Notes under the pieces: model-generated
What the model saw: the letters and a program-made list of their open reading frames with translations, nothing else
Databases searched by the model: none
Told to the model about the DNA's origin: nothing
NCBI GenBank assembly: GCA_019787685.1
Contig: JAHNUO010000017.1
Span: 1-64,000 of the forward strand
Direction of reading: 5' to 3'
Length of the DNA: 64,000 bases
DNA from: Chiua virens
Lineage: Eukaryota > Basidiomycota > Agaricomycetes > Boletales > Boletaceae
Shown: in pieces, positions 35,946 through 49,400 of the stretch
Layout of the letters: each line of letters starts with the position of its first letter
Numbering within the stretch: position 1 is the stretch's first letter
Program-made: the position numbers and the translations under genes

Positions 35946-38900
35946 ATGAATACAGCAAATCCAACACACTCTACTGGGCCGATCGTGTGTGTATTTGAAT
36001 TAACCCCACGACCGTGTTGGAATGCGCTGAGCATGCTTTTAGGTCTAAGATAATCACTATCAATGGTAGGTTGCAATGCTCGATTACGGGGCTGCATGGG
36101 AGCTAGATTCCTTCCGATTACTTCCCAGGCATCGAACTTCAAACCGACAAGGGACGCAAAAGCCCATTCTCCAGGCAGTATTTCGTCCAGATATCCGTGG
36201 GCGCTACCTCAAGACGGACGCGTAGCGGAAAGGAGACCACGAGTCGCACGTCCTGGGATGAAACCTTTTATTTGTGAGTATCTTGGCTTATAATAGCATT
36301 GTGCCAGAAATTCGAATGTCATCAGCGATGGCGACGATCGTTCAGTCGTTCTTGTTGTGATTTATCAGAAGCACCGTGTTGGAAGTGACAAACTTATCGG
36401 TAGCTTCAGCGATACTATTGGCGGGGTATTGGGACCACTCAAGGATAGCGGTAGGAAGGCATTCTATCTTAGGCTGAGATGATACTGACGCGATCTCTCC
36501 GATCAAAGTGATAGAACGGACTCTCAGCAGTCATGCTTCTGGTAATTCTGGTCTTTCAGGGATGACAATCAAGTTCGCGTTGGCTGCTGAGCTGCGTGAC
36601 GGCGTCAATGCAAGCAAGCTTCAAGCCGCCCATGCGGTCACCATGGCGACAGACACTGTCGCTGCAATCGGCTCCATGCCTGGAGTTGTTGACTGTTTTA
36701 CCTCAGTGACTGAGCCCGGCGCAACCGTAGTGAACGAGGCGCAGACCCTTGGAACCACATGGGACATCCTGTTGCAGAGGATGACACTGTTCAACACGAT
36801 CGTGGCTAAAATTACCGAGGTATTTGGTTCTCTCTCTTTCTTCCTCACAGTCTGATTTCCATACAGATTCACCCGTACGCGTCTATGGCATGGTCTGTTG
36901 TATCAGCCATAAACAAGGTCGGTCTACTGTTCTTACATGCTTACGGCCATTGATTGCCACGTCTGTAATTCGTACAGGCACTTCTCGATCAAAAAGATCG
37001 CGACAGTGCAATCATTCATTTAGCAAGCACGATGAGTGACGTCTTCGAATTTGTCGAGAACGCCGATCTCTTAAAGACAATCGAACCCCACATCAAGACC
37101 ATCATACCGTTGATCCAGCAAGTAACCGAGTGTGGATACTTCATTGCCGAGTATAGCAAGGAGCAGAGCTTCTGTCAGTGATTGCCGGTGTCGTAATGCC
37201 TGTCGCTGATCTCTCTATGCAGTGACTCGGACCGTGAAATATACATTCTCTGATATCAACGTGAAGATCACAAATTACGAGAGCGAACTTCGAGAACTCA
37301 AGACCAAGTTTTTGGAGGGAATCACATTCCAAACCGGAATCACCGTCGTTCGTATGATGAATGTGGTGGACCAGACCCGTATGCCTTCTTCCCTCTTGAG
37401 ACTATGTCTAAATGCTCACAAATATGCACTACAGAAGAAGCTGTCGTCCTGAATGATATGCCGTACGCCTCCGGGGCGAGATACTCGCAGGATAAGGGTT
37501 GTCTTCCGGGGACTCGTGAGACTCTCCTTCGGGAAATCTGTGACATCCTCAACAATCCTGCCGATGATGCTCCCCGAGTGTGCCTTCTAACCGGGGTCGC
37601 TGGATCGGGCAAGTCTGCTGTGGCCCACACGATTGCTCGACTGTACGACGGGCAGAGGCGCTTAGGATCGTCGTATTGCTTCGCTACCACTGACATCGCG
37701 AGGCGCAATCCAGGAAACCTTTTCAGCACTATTGCGCGGGATCTCGCCGATGTTGACTCTCAGTACAAATATGCTCTTTGGAGCATCGTCAAAGGCAACC
37801 AAGCGCTTCGTAGGTCGGAGACACCTGCTGAACAATTCGAGCAGTTCATAGTCGGGCCCATCGAAAATCTTGATGTTATTGGGCCAATCGTCATCGTGAT
37901 CGATGCTCTGGATGAGAGTGGCGAAGCTGTTGATCGTGCGCGGCTCCTAGCCGCTATGTCGGAACAGATCTGCAAGAGCAAGCTGCCAACCAATCTTCGC
38001 TTCCTCATCACCTCCCGTCCGGAGAAGGACATCATCGACGCACTTTCGTCATTCCCACACGTCCTCCATAAAAAAATGGGTGACATTGCGACGGTGACCG
38101 TTGATGCTGATATCGAGAAGTTCATCTATCATTCCCTCCATCGGTATGACGAACTCGAGTCATCTTGGCACAACCTAGAGTGGTGTCGACTACTTGTCAA
38201 TCGTTCCCAAGGTCTATTCCAGTGGGCCGCAACTGCTTGCAATTTCATTAGAGGCATCGGTGCGGTTGGACTTAGCCCCCGCCAGCGGTTCAAGAGAGTT
38301 CTGGAAAATGACAGTCATGCCATCGTCCGCCCTCTAGACGCCCTATACCAGAGAATCCTTGACGATCTATTTACTCGCGATGACACTCGGCAATCCTTTC
38401 GGGACGTGATGAGCGTTGTCCTCGCGCTGAAGGAACCGTTACCCCTCCCCTCCCTTTCTGCCATATTCGACCCTGACGAAGAAGTCGACATCCAGGCCAT
38501 ACTCGGACCCATGGGATCATTGTTGGATGGCGTGCTTGACGAGGATAAAGATAAACCCATCCGGCCACTCCACGTCTCTTTTCGCGACTTCTTACTTGAC
38601 CAAACCCGCAGTTCTACCCTACATGTCCCAATCCTCCCCCGGCATCACCTCTTTCTCGGACGAGCATTGCTTGCTTGTATGCATAAAATGCTCAAGTTTA
38701 ACATCTGTGATCTCAAAGACTCCCGACGTCGTAACTCCGACATCCCTGATCTGTCAACCCGCATAAATGTTGCCATTCCTCCTCATCTGTCATATTCATG
38801 CCTGTACTACATGGATCACCTACAACATGTCCAACCTACTCCAGACCTTGTTGATGACATTGCTCTATTCTTCAAGAATTCCTTCCCATACTGGCTTGAA

Positions 38901-41240
38901 GTCATCAGTTTCCTCTCCCTCTCATCTGTGTCACCCATCCTGTCTGCCTCTGAGTCCTGCACTGTCCTGCAATACTGGGCCCAAGTAAGTCTGACCATGT
39001 GAAGATATAATATGTATTGACAATGAAATTTCTAGGGTCATGAGATTGCCAGTCTGGCCATAGAGGCATCTCAATTCATCCACCTGTTTGCCCCTGTGCT
39101 CAAAGAGTCCACCCCTCATCTGTATCTGTCAGCCATGTCTCAGACCCCCTCCAACTCTTCACTGTGGCAGCTCTGGTTGGATAATCTTGTAAAGCATGCC
39201 TCTATCACCTCTGGTCATGCTACTTGGCCAGTGGATGTTCATGTCCTACAGGGCCACAGAGATTATGTTAGGGCTGTTGCTTATTCTGCAGATGGCAGGT
39301 TCATTGTCTCTGGTTCAGATGACAAAACTGTCAGGGTTTGGAATGCTACCACTGGCCAGATTGTGGCAGGTCCTTGTGAGGGGCACACTGACCATGTCAG
39401 CTGTGTTGCCTTTTCCCCAGATAGCAAGCACATTGTCTCTGGCTCATATGACAGAACTATCAGGCTTTGGGATGCCACCACCAGTCAGACTGTGGGAAAG
39501 CCATTTGAGGGGCACACAGATAAGATCAGATCAGTTGTTTTTTCCCCAGATGGCAGACATATTGTCTCTGGCTCAGATGACAGTACCATCAGAGTATGGA
39601 ATGCAATTACTGGTCAAACTGTGGCAGGTCCATTTGAAGGGCACACAGATTGTGTTAGATCTGTTGCTCATTCTCCAGATGGCAGCTATATTGCCTCTGG
39701 CTCAGAGGACAGAACCATTAGGGTTTGGAATACCACAACTGGTCAGATTGTGGCAGGTCCTTTTGAGGGACACACAGGAGTTGTCCTGTCTGTTGCTTAC
39801 TCTGCAGGTGGTAACTCCATTGTCTCTGGCTCAGATGACAGGACCATCAGAGTCTGGAATGCTATCACTGGCCAGACTATGGCAGGTCCATTTGGAGGGC
39901 ACACAGATAAAGTCAGGGCTGTTGCTTTTTCCCCAGATGGCAGATATATTGCCTCTGGCTCAGATGACAAGACCATCAGGGTTTGGAATGCTACTACTGG
40001 TCAGACTGTGGCAGGTCCATTCTTTGGGCACACAGATTATGTCTTCTCTGTTGCCTATTCTCCAGATGGCAGGTATATTGCCTCTGGCTCAGATGACAAG
40101 ACAATCAGGGTTTGGAATGCCACCACTGGTCAGAGTATGGCAGGTCTGTTTGAAGGACATACAGATTATGTCAGGTCTGTGGCATATTCTCCTGATGGCA
40201 GTTCCATTGTCTCTGGTTCAGATGACAGGATGGTCAGGATCTGGGATGCCACCACTGGTCAGAGTATAGCAGGACCATTTGAAGGACATGTGGATTATGT
40301 CAGGTCTGTTGCCTATTCTCCAGATGGCAGTCATATTGCTTCTGGATCAGATGACAAGACCATTAGGCTTTGGGATGTCACCACTGGTCAGACTGTGGCA
40401 GGTCCATGTAAGGGGCACATGGATTATGTTAGGTCTGTTGCTTTTTCTCCCAATGGCAAGTATATTGCCTCTGGGTCAGATGACAGAACTATCAGGGTTT
40501 GGGATGTCACCACTGGCCAGACTGTGGCAGGTCCATTTGAGGGGCACAGAAAGTATATCAACTCTGTTACTTTTTCTCCAGATGGCAAGCATATTGTCTC
40601 TGGTTCAAGGGACATGACCATCAGAATTTGGGATGTTACCACTGGTCAGGCTGTGACAAAACCATTTGAGGGACACACAGATTTTATTAGGTCTGTTGCC
40701 TTTTCCCCAGATGGCAAGTTCATTGTCTCTGGCTCAGATGACAGGACAATCAGAGTTTGGAATGTTACCACCAGTCAAACTGTGGCAGGTCCATTCCAAG
40801 GACACACAGGTGTCATCACCTCTGTTTTTTTCTCTCCAGATGGCAAGTACATTGCTTCTGGCTCAGAGGACAAGACTATTAGGGTTTGGGATGCCACAAC
40901 TGGTCAGATTGTAGCAGGTCCATTCCAAGGGCATACAAGTGTTGTTACCTCTGTTGCTTATTCCCCAGATGGTAGGTATATTGTCTCTGGCTCAGGTGAC
41001 TATTCCATCAAATTATGGAGAGTAGAATATTTTTCCTTCTTTGATGATTTAGAATACAAGGAGGATGGTTGGATTCAATCTTCTGATGGAGCTTGCTTCT
41101 TCTGGGTTGTTCCTTCACACAGGCATGATTTCTGTCTTCCAGTTCATTCTTTGACAATATCTTCTCATGGAACTTATCAAGTTGATTTTGATTTCTCTTT
41201 GTTTGGAGAGGCATGGACCTCTTGCTGGAAACCAGCTTGA
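35946..41240 (+). CDS. C2-NACHT-WD40 NLR-type receptor
   Basis: STAND/NLR protein of the fungal NWD class, related in layout to heterokaryon-incompatibility HET-E/D/R. The N-terminus is built from exon 1 (35946-35986), a 23 bp exon (36043-36065) and an exon from 36129, giving KIITINGIELQTDKGRK and QYFVQISVG, a C2 domain ending near GGVLGPLKDS. A helical linker follows. The NACHT domain has Walker A GVAGSGKSAVAHT and Walker B IVIVIDALDESGE, then LRFLITSRPEKDI and the conserved RPLHVSFRDFLLD. After an intron (about 38986-39035) the WD40 part starts: 14 repeats of 43 residues (39240 to about 41030). A short tail includes WIQSSDGACFFWVVPSHRHD, typical of basidiomycete NLRs. Frame intact to 41240. 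From 38762 the gene has no CpG. It would sense non-self ligands through the propellers; the ligand is unknown. Confidence 0.88.
39240..41030 (+). repeat. 14-unit WD40-coding tandem repeat, 129 bp period
   Basis: Fourteen WD40 units. Units 2-13 are all exactly 43 codons (129 bp), starting at 39375 and stepping to unit 14 at 40923. Consensus per unit: F-EGHTDYVRSVAYSPDGR, then YIASGSDDKTIRVW and ATTGQTVAGP. Differences concentrate at a few positions, such as the residues after GHT and after SPDG. Fourteen units equal two seven-bladed propellers. The array contains no CpG; all Arg codons are therefore AGA/AGG. Confidence 0.92.
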
Positions 41241-43728
41241 TAATCCTTTGCTCCATTTAACTATAGTTTGTGATGCAATATGCTTGTGTGCTTTTGTACC
41301 ATACAAATAGAATCCTGGTGTATTATGACCTTTACACTGCCACATCACTGGCCACTGGACAAATGTGGCAGTCAAAATGGCTCCAAAACCAACAATAGAT
41401 AAATAAATTTCTATCCACTAGCATCCAAATCTAGTTACATTGAGATCAAACACAAAATGTGAGATCACACAGAAAAGTTGCAGTGCAACCCGCACAATGC
41501 CTACAAACTTCATCAACTCCTCCGAGTCATCGAGCAGACCCAGAGGAATGACTGCCATTGTTTGACCCACCACCACAAGTGCCTGAATTTCCTTGGCCGC
41601 CATTCTTAACGGTGGTCGCATTTGGATTTCCCCAGTAGCGCCGCTTGATCACAGCCTTTCGGGGAGTGGTCTCGTGTGTCTAAACTGTAGTTAGTCCTCG
41701 TTCAAAATGAAGTACCCGTTCGAAAACCTCACCTGTCGGAACGGCATTGTTATAAAGTTCAAAAACAGCTAGTAGGCTTTCAGAAGATGGATAAGTACTA
41801 ATTTTTGCGCTCAAGGAAAGGTAAGCATCATTGGGTGAATATGGGATCAAAGCTTCGCTCACCCGTTGGTTGTAAGAACGATCAGTTGAGTTGTCCTCCG
41901 TTATCGATGCAACCTTTCTTTATACTTCCCAGGCGAGTCCATGCCGGTGTTCATTGCGTGCTTCTTCAAGTTCGCCTTATTGGAACCTTCGCTCCTTGAT
42001 GAAAAAGCGTGCAGTGACTTGCACCGGAATTCCAACAATAATGATGATTGATACGAGGACATCAATTGAACCAGTTACTGCAACGCTCAACCATTATTTC
42101 CTGTGGAGTCGTCACAGTGCATCATCCCCCACGGCGATGGAGAAGAAACGTGAGCCCATCAAGCTATGGTTTTTATGATAGCCTAATACTTATATAGCCT
42201 TCGATCATGAATCGTGTGGTCACAAAGCGATTTTGAATTTGAAATCGTTCCTCGGATGCGGATGAAGACAGGCTGGTATTGTTCTAAGGCCTCGGACTCT
42301 GCTGTCCGACTCAGATGACGCGATGAATGGCTGTGGCAACGAACCGCGGTGAATGCATCAACCGCAAGATGGGGTCTAATTCGAGCACCTGCTGTGTGAG
42401 GGAAATTAACATGCGTTGAACAATGGTTATTGGCTCATCTAGCCTTTTTCTTTGGCGCTTGAAAGAAATTAAACCGATCGCGGCACCGATTGACCGACTG
42501 TGAGACATCGTAGCAGTACAGGTTGATGGCCTGATAATGATCTGTGCCGCCGGATACTCGGGAAACAAAGTAGCCAACAAGATGGTCATCCCCGGCTCGG
42601 AGATAAGTGTGAGGGTTCGGCTAATAGTTTCGCGGAATGAGATGTCGATCGTTTTTTGTCGCATTAGGGTGCAAGTACTTCATCCATTTGGATCGGACAT
42701 GGACATCTGGAACGTCTAGAATGGGGATGCGGAGACGGAAAACTGGTGAATACGACATTGGTCGTCTAAGTGGTTCAACGTTCCGTTCCCATATAGTTCG
42801 TTGCCAGGAACTGACTCGACACTCAGAATACGTCCTATCAACATGTGAGAAAGGGTGTTCACCTTCAATGGGACAGTTGATTTAGGCCAGAGGGAGCGGA
42901 GGGTACGCGGCACTGTAGTGCAGGAAATGAGCACAGCAGAACCTGTGATGCATCATCCTTTCCCATGCCAAGCTGATGAGCACCGTCTTCGTGAAATGAT
43001 TCGGGAGATGGCTAAGTATGAACCACCGGTCATAGGTATCTTGCTGGGCTTGAACCAGATGGTCGCGCGCTTTCTGCCACGTGCTTCATCCTGCTTGAAC
43101 AAACGATTAGAAACTGTGCAGAGAGATGGAAAGATGGAGAGTGCACAGTATCACAATATCCGCCATGTTGATAACCGATCAATTGACTCACCAAGTTGAC
43201 CGATTAGAAGGTGGATGCAACGAATGTCTTGCCTGTAGGTGGTAGTACACCAAAACAAAAGAAGATAATAAACCTATGCGGCAGTAGTATGCCATCCCGA
43301 CTTTCAATCTTTACATAGCCTCCGGTCCGTGGAGCTGTAGCTTTCGTTGCGTGATGGATTACACCAGGAAGCTAGTCAAGACCGCGCCAGTGACAGGCAA
43401 GTTGTTGGTACTGTTGACACCTGTTTGGATCCATATAAAAAGGGTAATCCCTGTAGACTGGGCCTTTCTGCGATGACTCGATTACATGCTAGACGGATCA
43501 CTGACATGGCATAACGAGAATGTTGAGAAAGGCCAGAATATCGCTACGACAAAAAACTGAGGCCCGAGAAAATAATAAGCTTACACCCTTATGAGTAAAG
43601 CATCGACGAGGTATAGAAGAACACGTGGGGTCGAGTGAGCAAGCAAGTTTATTACGCGATACTTATACACGCAGCTATCTTCGATGAACCCAAGCTTCTT
43701 GACGTAGAGCATTTTGCACCACAGAAAT
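41241..43728. other. Gene-poor interval, possibly a decayed membrane-protein gene
   Basis: To 41490 the DNA is still CpG-free. Beyond that there is no convincing gene. On the minus strand about 42000-42110 reads VAVTGSIDVLVSIIIIVGIP, a likely membrane helix. Frames at 42311-42664 and 41680-41862 look protein-like but do not join into a model. They may be the ruins of an agaricomycete multi-pass membrane protein. I cannot assign it. Confidence 0.3.
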
Positions 43729-46071
43729 CTACACTTGTACGTGGGTCTTGACGTCCTCTCCGTTCCCACCAGCATTGTCCATGGGGGGCTTGTCCCCACT
43801 CTCATGCTTATAATCCGCATCCGCGAATGCGTCATCCGCTGAAATAAGCTTCCCCACAAACGTCCCCCGTGCCGGGAAGATGACAGAAGTGACGTAGTAC
43901 ACCACCGATGCGACAATGAACTATGGCAGCATCTTCGATGTCAGCATCGACTTGGCACAGAAGCCGCAAGCGTACCCCGTACATCCAAGCGATGTCAAAT
44001 AGACGACTGGCATACCCCACAGTAATAGCCGGGTCAACGGAATTGACAAGACCTGGGAATGTTGGCACTACAGTAACTAACATCGCAAGGACCGCACGCC
44101 AGTTCTTGAAGCGGACAAGTCAGATACCCTTCTATGTGTGAACAAGATCAAGACTGACAAATCCCATGGTGTATCTGTATCGGCCCTTTGGATCGTACAT
44201 TGCAGGAACGTCCACCTTGCCTCTGTGGACCAACCAGAACTACAGGGAAAGGGTAATCAGAGGTGAGTCATCACTATCACCGCACAGAATACGCACGTCT
44301 GTGATCATAATTCCTGCAAATGGACCCAAGAAAATGGTATATCCGTTCATGAAGGTCAAGAACCCTCCAGCACTTTGCCAGCATACGGTCAGTATGCAGA
44401 TCTGTTTGCACGCAGCAAGTTCACCTGGCTAGAATCTTCCAGGGACACAGGAGCCAACCCCCAATGACAGCACAAATTATTTGCCCGCGTCTAATGTTGA
44501 TATACTGCAGACTTCGTCAACACCATTGGCGTGCAGGTGAGCACAGACTTGCCTTGGGCCACAAAGCTGTCATGTCATTCCCTGCGCAAAGAGAGTTAGC
44601 GCTGATATTGGTTCCGATGGTCGTGAGTGCGAATGCAAAGGAGGCAAAGAAAGCGGCGGCGCGGTTATCCCATTTGTCGATGAGGAGCAATGGATCCCAA
44701 AGGACCTCCCCGTAGAGCTGTATTCCAGCGCTCGTGACTGCAATGCCAGCAAAGCTATAGAGGAAGAATGCAACAGGGATTACCAAAGGCTGCACGTATT
44801 GACTGCCAAGTGTTACGGTTAGTGCCGAACCACTGTGCAGTTGAAGTTGCTTACGCCTTCTCGTCTTTCGCAAACCGCTGACGACAACGATAAATGGGAG
44901 TATAACCAATCAAAAACAGGAGTCTCACAGTAAAGTCAGGTATGTTGACGGACAAACTGGCATATCCACCAAGAGCACTATTCAGAGCACTCAACCAATT
45001 CCAAGAAAATTGTGTCCCAACAATAGTTGCATGCTCCGAAAACAGCCCGCTAGACGGTGGGACTCGAACGAAAGCCCATATGAGCATCGCCAGCAACGCG
45101 ATCGGGACTATGATGCCCTTGATGAGGAACAAATACCAAACCTTGTGCGGTGGGAGGAGCAGGAAGGGAAACTGTATCAACCAGTATAGTAAATAGCATA
45201 GGAGACCTGAGAAATAAACGTTTGAACGATCAATAAGTACACAATGTATTCGACTGTTAACAGTCACCTGAACTCGTGATGTTGGCATTCGGAGCGAGTT
45301 GATTTGGCATCTCTGCAATGGATGGCCATACTGCTTTTAGCATCTAGAACCCGAGTACCTAGGTAAGTTGATAACTCTCGACACGGTAGAACCTTATGTA
45401 CCTGATACACGCATTGTGAGCCATTATACGTCTGGTAACTTATGTATTAATAGTGCTGGTTAGGATGGTAGCGACCAAATTCATCACCTGGATCCCAAAC
45501 CAGAACAAGGAAATGACGACACGACTGAAGACTGCAAAGTAACTAAACCAGAACCCAAATGACGACCTGTTCAAGATGGGAAACGCGACGTGGAGCCGAG
45601 CACCGATAGTCCCATTGAGGACCATAACCACAGAAATGATGGAATAACCAGCTGCGATACATGGAAGAGCCTGACGCCTTCAAGGGCATGAGCGTTTCCG
45701 AAATAGTACAAAAACGAGGAGAAGTACCAAGACAGACCGATCGCCAACATGGAACTGGCAAGTTCCCAAACGCCGATGTTCGTAGCATCAGACATCCAGT
45801 AGGTGATCTCAACTAGCCGTGAGATAGTAATGGAATACCTGCGAGAAGCAGCACCTACGTAGTTCCAGGTCCTGGAATGGGTCACAGGTAAATTCATTTG
45901 CCCAGACTTTGAAAGAAATGGTGTTACTCACGTCCAGGTTCTCAAGTGGGGAGGTACAGGATCCATATCCTTGTTGCTCCAGCCATGAGAAGCGAACGTC
46001 GTCTCTTCCGGCTGCAGCGCCCATGTTGACGGACGAACAAGGTCCAGTACACCTTTCGTTGTGACACGCAT
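43729..46071 (-). CDS. NCS1-family uracil/allantoin-type permease
   Basis: Start at 46071, MRVTTKGVLDLVRPSTWALQ. Exons join as PPHLRTW-TTWNYITYWMSD, VWELASSMLAIGLSW, MVLNGTIGARLHVAFPILNR, SSFGFWFSYFAVFSR, QMLKAVWPSIAEMPN (in the short 45.3 kb exon), LLCYLLYWLIQFPFLLLPPH, GTQFSWNWLSALNSALGGYA, NIPDFT, AGIAVTSAGIQLYGEVLWDP, IGTNISANSLCAGNDMTAL, YINIRRGQIICAVIGGWLLC, YTIFLGPFAGIMITD, KVDVPAMYDPKGRYRY and VVPTFPGLVNSVDPAI. The tail is hydrophilic, ending at 43729. This fits the Fur/Dal4 group of plasma-membrane proton symporters for uracil, allantoin or related compounds. The conserved NISANS..AGND and P.FLNRSSFG-type motifs are retained. Specificity cannot be told from sequence alone. Divergent from the DLH gene at 46415, 343 bp apart. 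Confidence 0.86.
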
Positions 46072-46414
46072 CGCTCAAATCAGCAGTGGCGGTTTTTGAT
46101 GCACCATAAAAGTTGGGCTCATCTTCCTTTTGATGCGTTGCATTATCTCCGCAGCAGAGAGAAAAGAAGTAAACAAAATACTGCAACTGAGCACTTCGAA
46201 TTCGAACCGCAACCACGGTTTATTTCTTTTCCCACAGGTTCAAAATCGCAATTACATACTGATGCCGGTAGTGACGTGATCGCCACGCTGTAGCGTTGAC
46301 TTTGGACTGCGCAGACTCATCGCAAAGTGCACGTCGGTGTTGTGACGAATTTGAATAGTAAACCGATGCCAAGACTCGGCGTCTATCGATTCGGGAGGGT
46401 TCTGCTCCATCACC
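46072..46414. promoter_or_regulatory. Divergent promoter region, permease / DLH gene
   Basis: 343 bp between two divergent start codons, expected to hold both promoters. No clear TATA box seen. Confidence 0.4.
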
Positions 46415-49400
46415 ATGTCTCTGTGTAGCGAGTGTGTCTCAGGTACGTACTTCAAGCGATGGACCCCTCGAAACATCAGCAATATGTCACCTCGACTGTC
46501 ACGTCTGCACGGACTGTGGACTGACTGTCTGCACTGTCGGACCTGTCTAACAATGTGCACATTCCCTACAGACCACCACAGTTTGTTCAGTGCACAGAGG
46601 ATCCTGACAGACGCACAGTACTTATTCAAGTTAACAGATAGTGTACGAGTGGTGATCTATGTACCTATTGACATAGTACGCATTAAATGAATTGAGAGAG
46701 TGTGAGAAATGAAATGTAACGGGTAAAAAAGCTGCGCCAAACACTCCGATCAAATGAACACCTCGTAGAATAGATTTGACTGAAATCACTGCTCGAACAC
46801 GGTGTCCCACAGCATTCACCTCCGGTGTAACAATCCACATTCCTGTCAAGGAGTCTGGCTCGTCACCAAATGGTAGGAACCACTCAACCAGGGCACAGGA
46901 GTGCGAACACCCTTGAAACCTGAATGAGAAAAAAAGTAAGACGCGGGCAACCAACAGACCATGCAAGGGATCGTCATCCGAACCGCCATTGTCTACAAAT
47001 ATGCAATCATGTCGTGCTGACCCACCCCGCCACTGTGGCGTACAACGTATGACATCACGGTGCATTCCTCCATGTCCTGAATGGTCGCTTGGTGCATAGT
47101 AGGTGGCCAACGCAGAGTTGAACACTCTGATGTCACCTTCGAAGGGTGGACAATGAGATAGACTGACACGGTCTCCAGATATCTCGGCATTGAGGTTGAG
47201 TTGGTCATATAGATAGCGCCGGATGCATTCAATGAGCTCCGGATACCCATAGTGTGCAGCCACAAGCAAGCTCGCACGAGGTATATTCTGTACTAAAAGA
47301 TATCGTAGATACTTAGCTAGCACAACATGGACATGACCGCAAGTAGTACTCACCTGACTTTCTTGCTAATCGGACATCGTAATCCGATCTGTCTCCAAGT
47401 CCCTCAACTGCCTGAGAATCGTCTTCCTCTCCATCCTTGCCTTTCACTGCAGCGGCGGTATCTTCTCTCCCTGCCAGTGTTGGAACCAAAGGCCCGGCCA
47501 ACATACCATTCTGTGAATATACCAAGCGTGCCGCAGCCAGTTTGTCCAGTCGTTGGTTTGTGAGCAACATTTGTCCGAGTGCTTCGTATCGATTTGAGCA
47601 GCGCCATGGCTCCTTCACAGCCTTGATGTGCCGAGATTCAGTGATTGAAGAACAAAGACCATTCGGTACTCCAAACATTTCAATTAACATGCGATAATGA
47701 ACCATGGAATGTTGGCGTGGTAGCGAGAAATGCTGACGGACACCAACCTCCTTGAAAATTTCCCGTTCAAGATGGAAGCGGTGTACTGCATCATCAATAG
47801 CATCAAGGTCTCTTTCATTGATGACTGACTTTCGTGCGATGTAACAGAAGTCGAGAAAGGCAGCGATGGCACGGACCATCCCATCCGGGACCAAGCCAGT
47901 AATAGCAGGCAAATAAATCTACCATGATAGTCGACAACCATGACTTAGACCAGTGGATATTAGAATACATTGGCATTACTTACCTTCATCAACGCTTTTG
48001 AATCATCCCCCGTCCACTGCTTAAATCCTCGACCTTCTGGGAATCGGCGTAGTCCAGGGAACAGTGGTACAGCTGCAAGCCTGTCACGCGAGCAATAAAT
48101 GCCTGGTCAACGGGTGATCTGACCCAATGTGAAAGACAAACCGGCGGTCAATCTCTGCGATAATCTCCAAGGCTCGCTGCTTGGGGTAATTCTGCTCTAG
48201 ATATTCATTGACCCAGGTAACGAGGTGGTCCTTAAATATCCCTTTGATTAATTGATGGAGGAGGTCCGGCGCGATCAACTCATGTATATCTGCACGAGGG
48301 AAATGAACTGTAAACGGCTGAAAAAAATATGACCGTTAATATACTATCAAGCATACCAATGCAGCTTACCTCAACGTCAGCTACAATACCATAACCATCC
48401 CATAGAGTTCGTGGGTCCATTGTTGTACGGAGTTTCGCACTGTGGGCATGTGCCCGTGGTCCACCACCACCATCAAGATCACTGTTTCATGCAGTGCAAC
48501 TACGTACAGTCAGGTGCCACATCACACAATTGAAAGCGAAGTAGATAACTCACCGTGTACACCAACCCTGTACAATGCATGCGAGCAAAGCCTGCTCGGG
48601 GTAATCAGCAATGTAAGGGCCAAGGCCATATATAACACGACGGAAGTGGCCATCAGCACATCGTGTAACTCGTGGTTTGATCATAGCATCCTTGACTGGC
48701 TGAAGGACGGCAGCAAGTGATGAGTGGAATAACTGGCGGCGGAAGTGGCGAAAGTGGACATCATCTTTATGCGCAGGATCAGCTATGTGATGGTAGTCAG
48801 AACGAGCATCCAAGCTAGTCAAAAGGCAAGCACTTACTCTTGGGAATGGATAGAAAGGCCAATATAGACAGAGCACCACCGTGCGAGCGACGGACATTGT
48901 TGTGAACATTTCCGAGAGATATATATAGCGGATAGTATTCCGTGTTTCCAGTGCCGACGCTGACCGTTGTCTTGTCGCTCCCTAGTACAATCGGTGCAAA
49001 CGTGGCCCCACTGGCTTGCATATCCGGATTCTTGGCAATATGTTCCTAGACAATGTGTGTATTGTGACGGAAGGAAGGGGACGAGAATGTGCAGACTCAC
49101 AGACTGATCCCATGCCCACTGCCCTGACATAAGGTCACAGACCTCACGCTGGCCATTTTCATCCGTTACAACCTGTTCAATAGTATTCTTAATACATAGT
49201 TTATTGTGCTTCAGTAAAACTCACCTTTGCGGCATAGTCAATTGCGTCTGCAAATTCCGGATTCTGGAATTGTTGCTCGAGTAGGCTTAGCGGATCGCGG
49301 TACCATACATCATAGTCCACCAGCATCCAAGACGGTGGGTCCTCAGGTAACGATCCTGAGTACTTCACTGAAAAAGACTGCCAAGGACAGTCTCCGTACG

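Noticed and set aside
39196..40269. Long open frame of 357 codons in a second frame across the WD40 array
   Set aside because: It is a by-product of the 129 bp repeat, whose length is a multiple of three, so any frame open in one unit stays open in all. The WD40 frame is the one with conserved protein sequence.
39240..41030. Regular repeat array considered as a satellite or CRISPR-like structure
   Set aside because: Units are 43 codons of WD40 protein without spacers, in a eukaryotic gene with an intact frame.
46415..46690. 91-codon frame starting MSLCSECVSG as a stand-alone gene
   Set aside because: Only the first 28 bases are DLH exon 1; the rest is intron and transposon terminal repeat.
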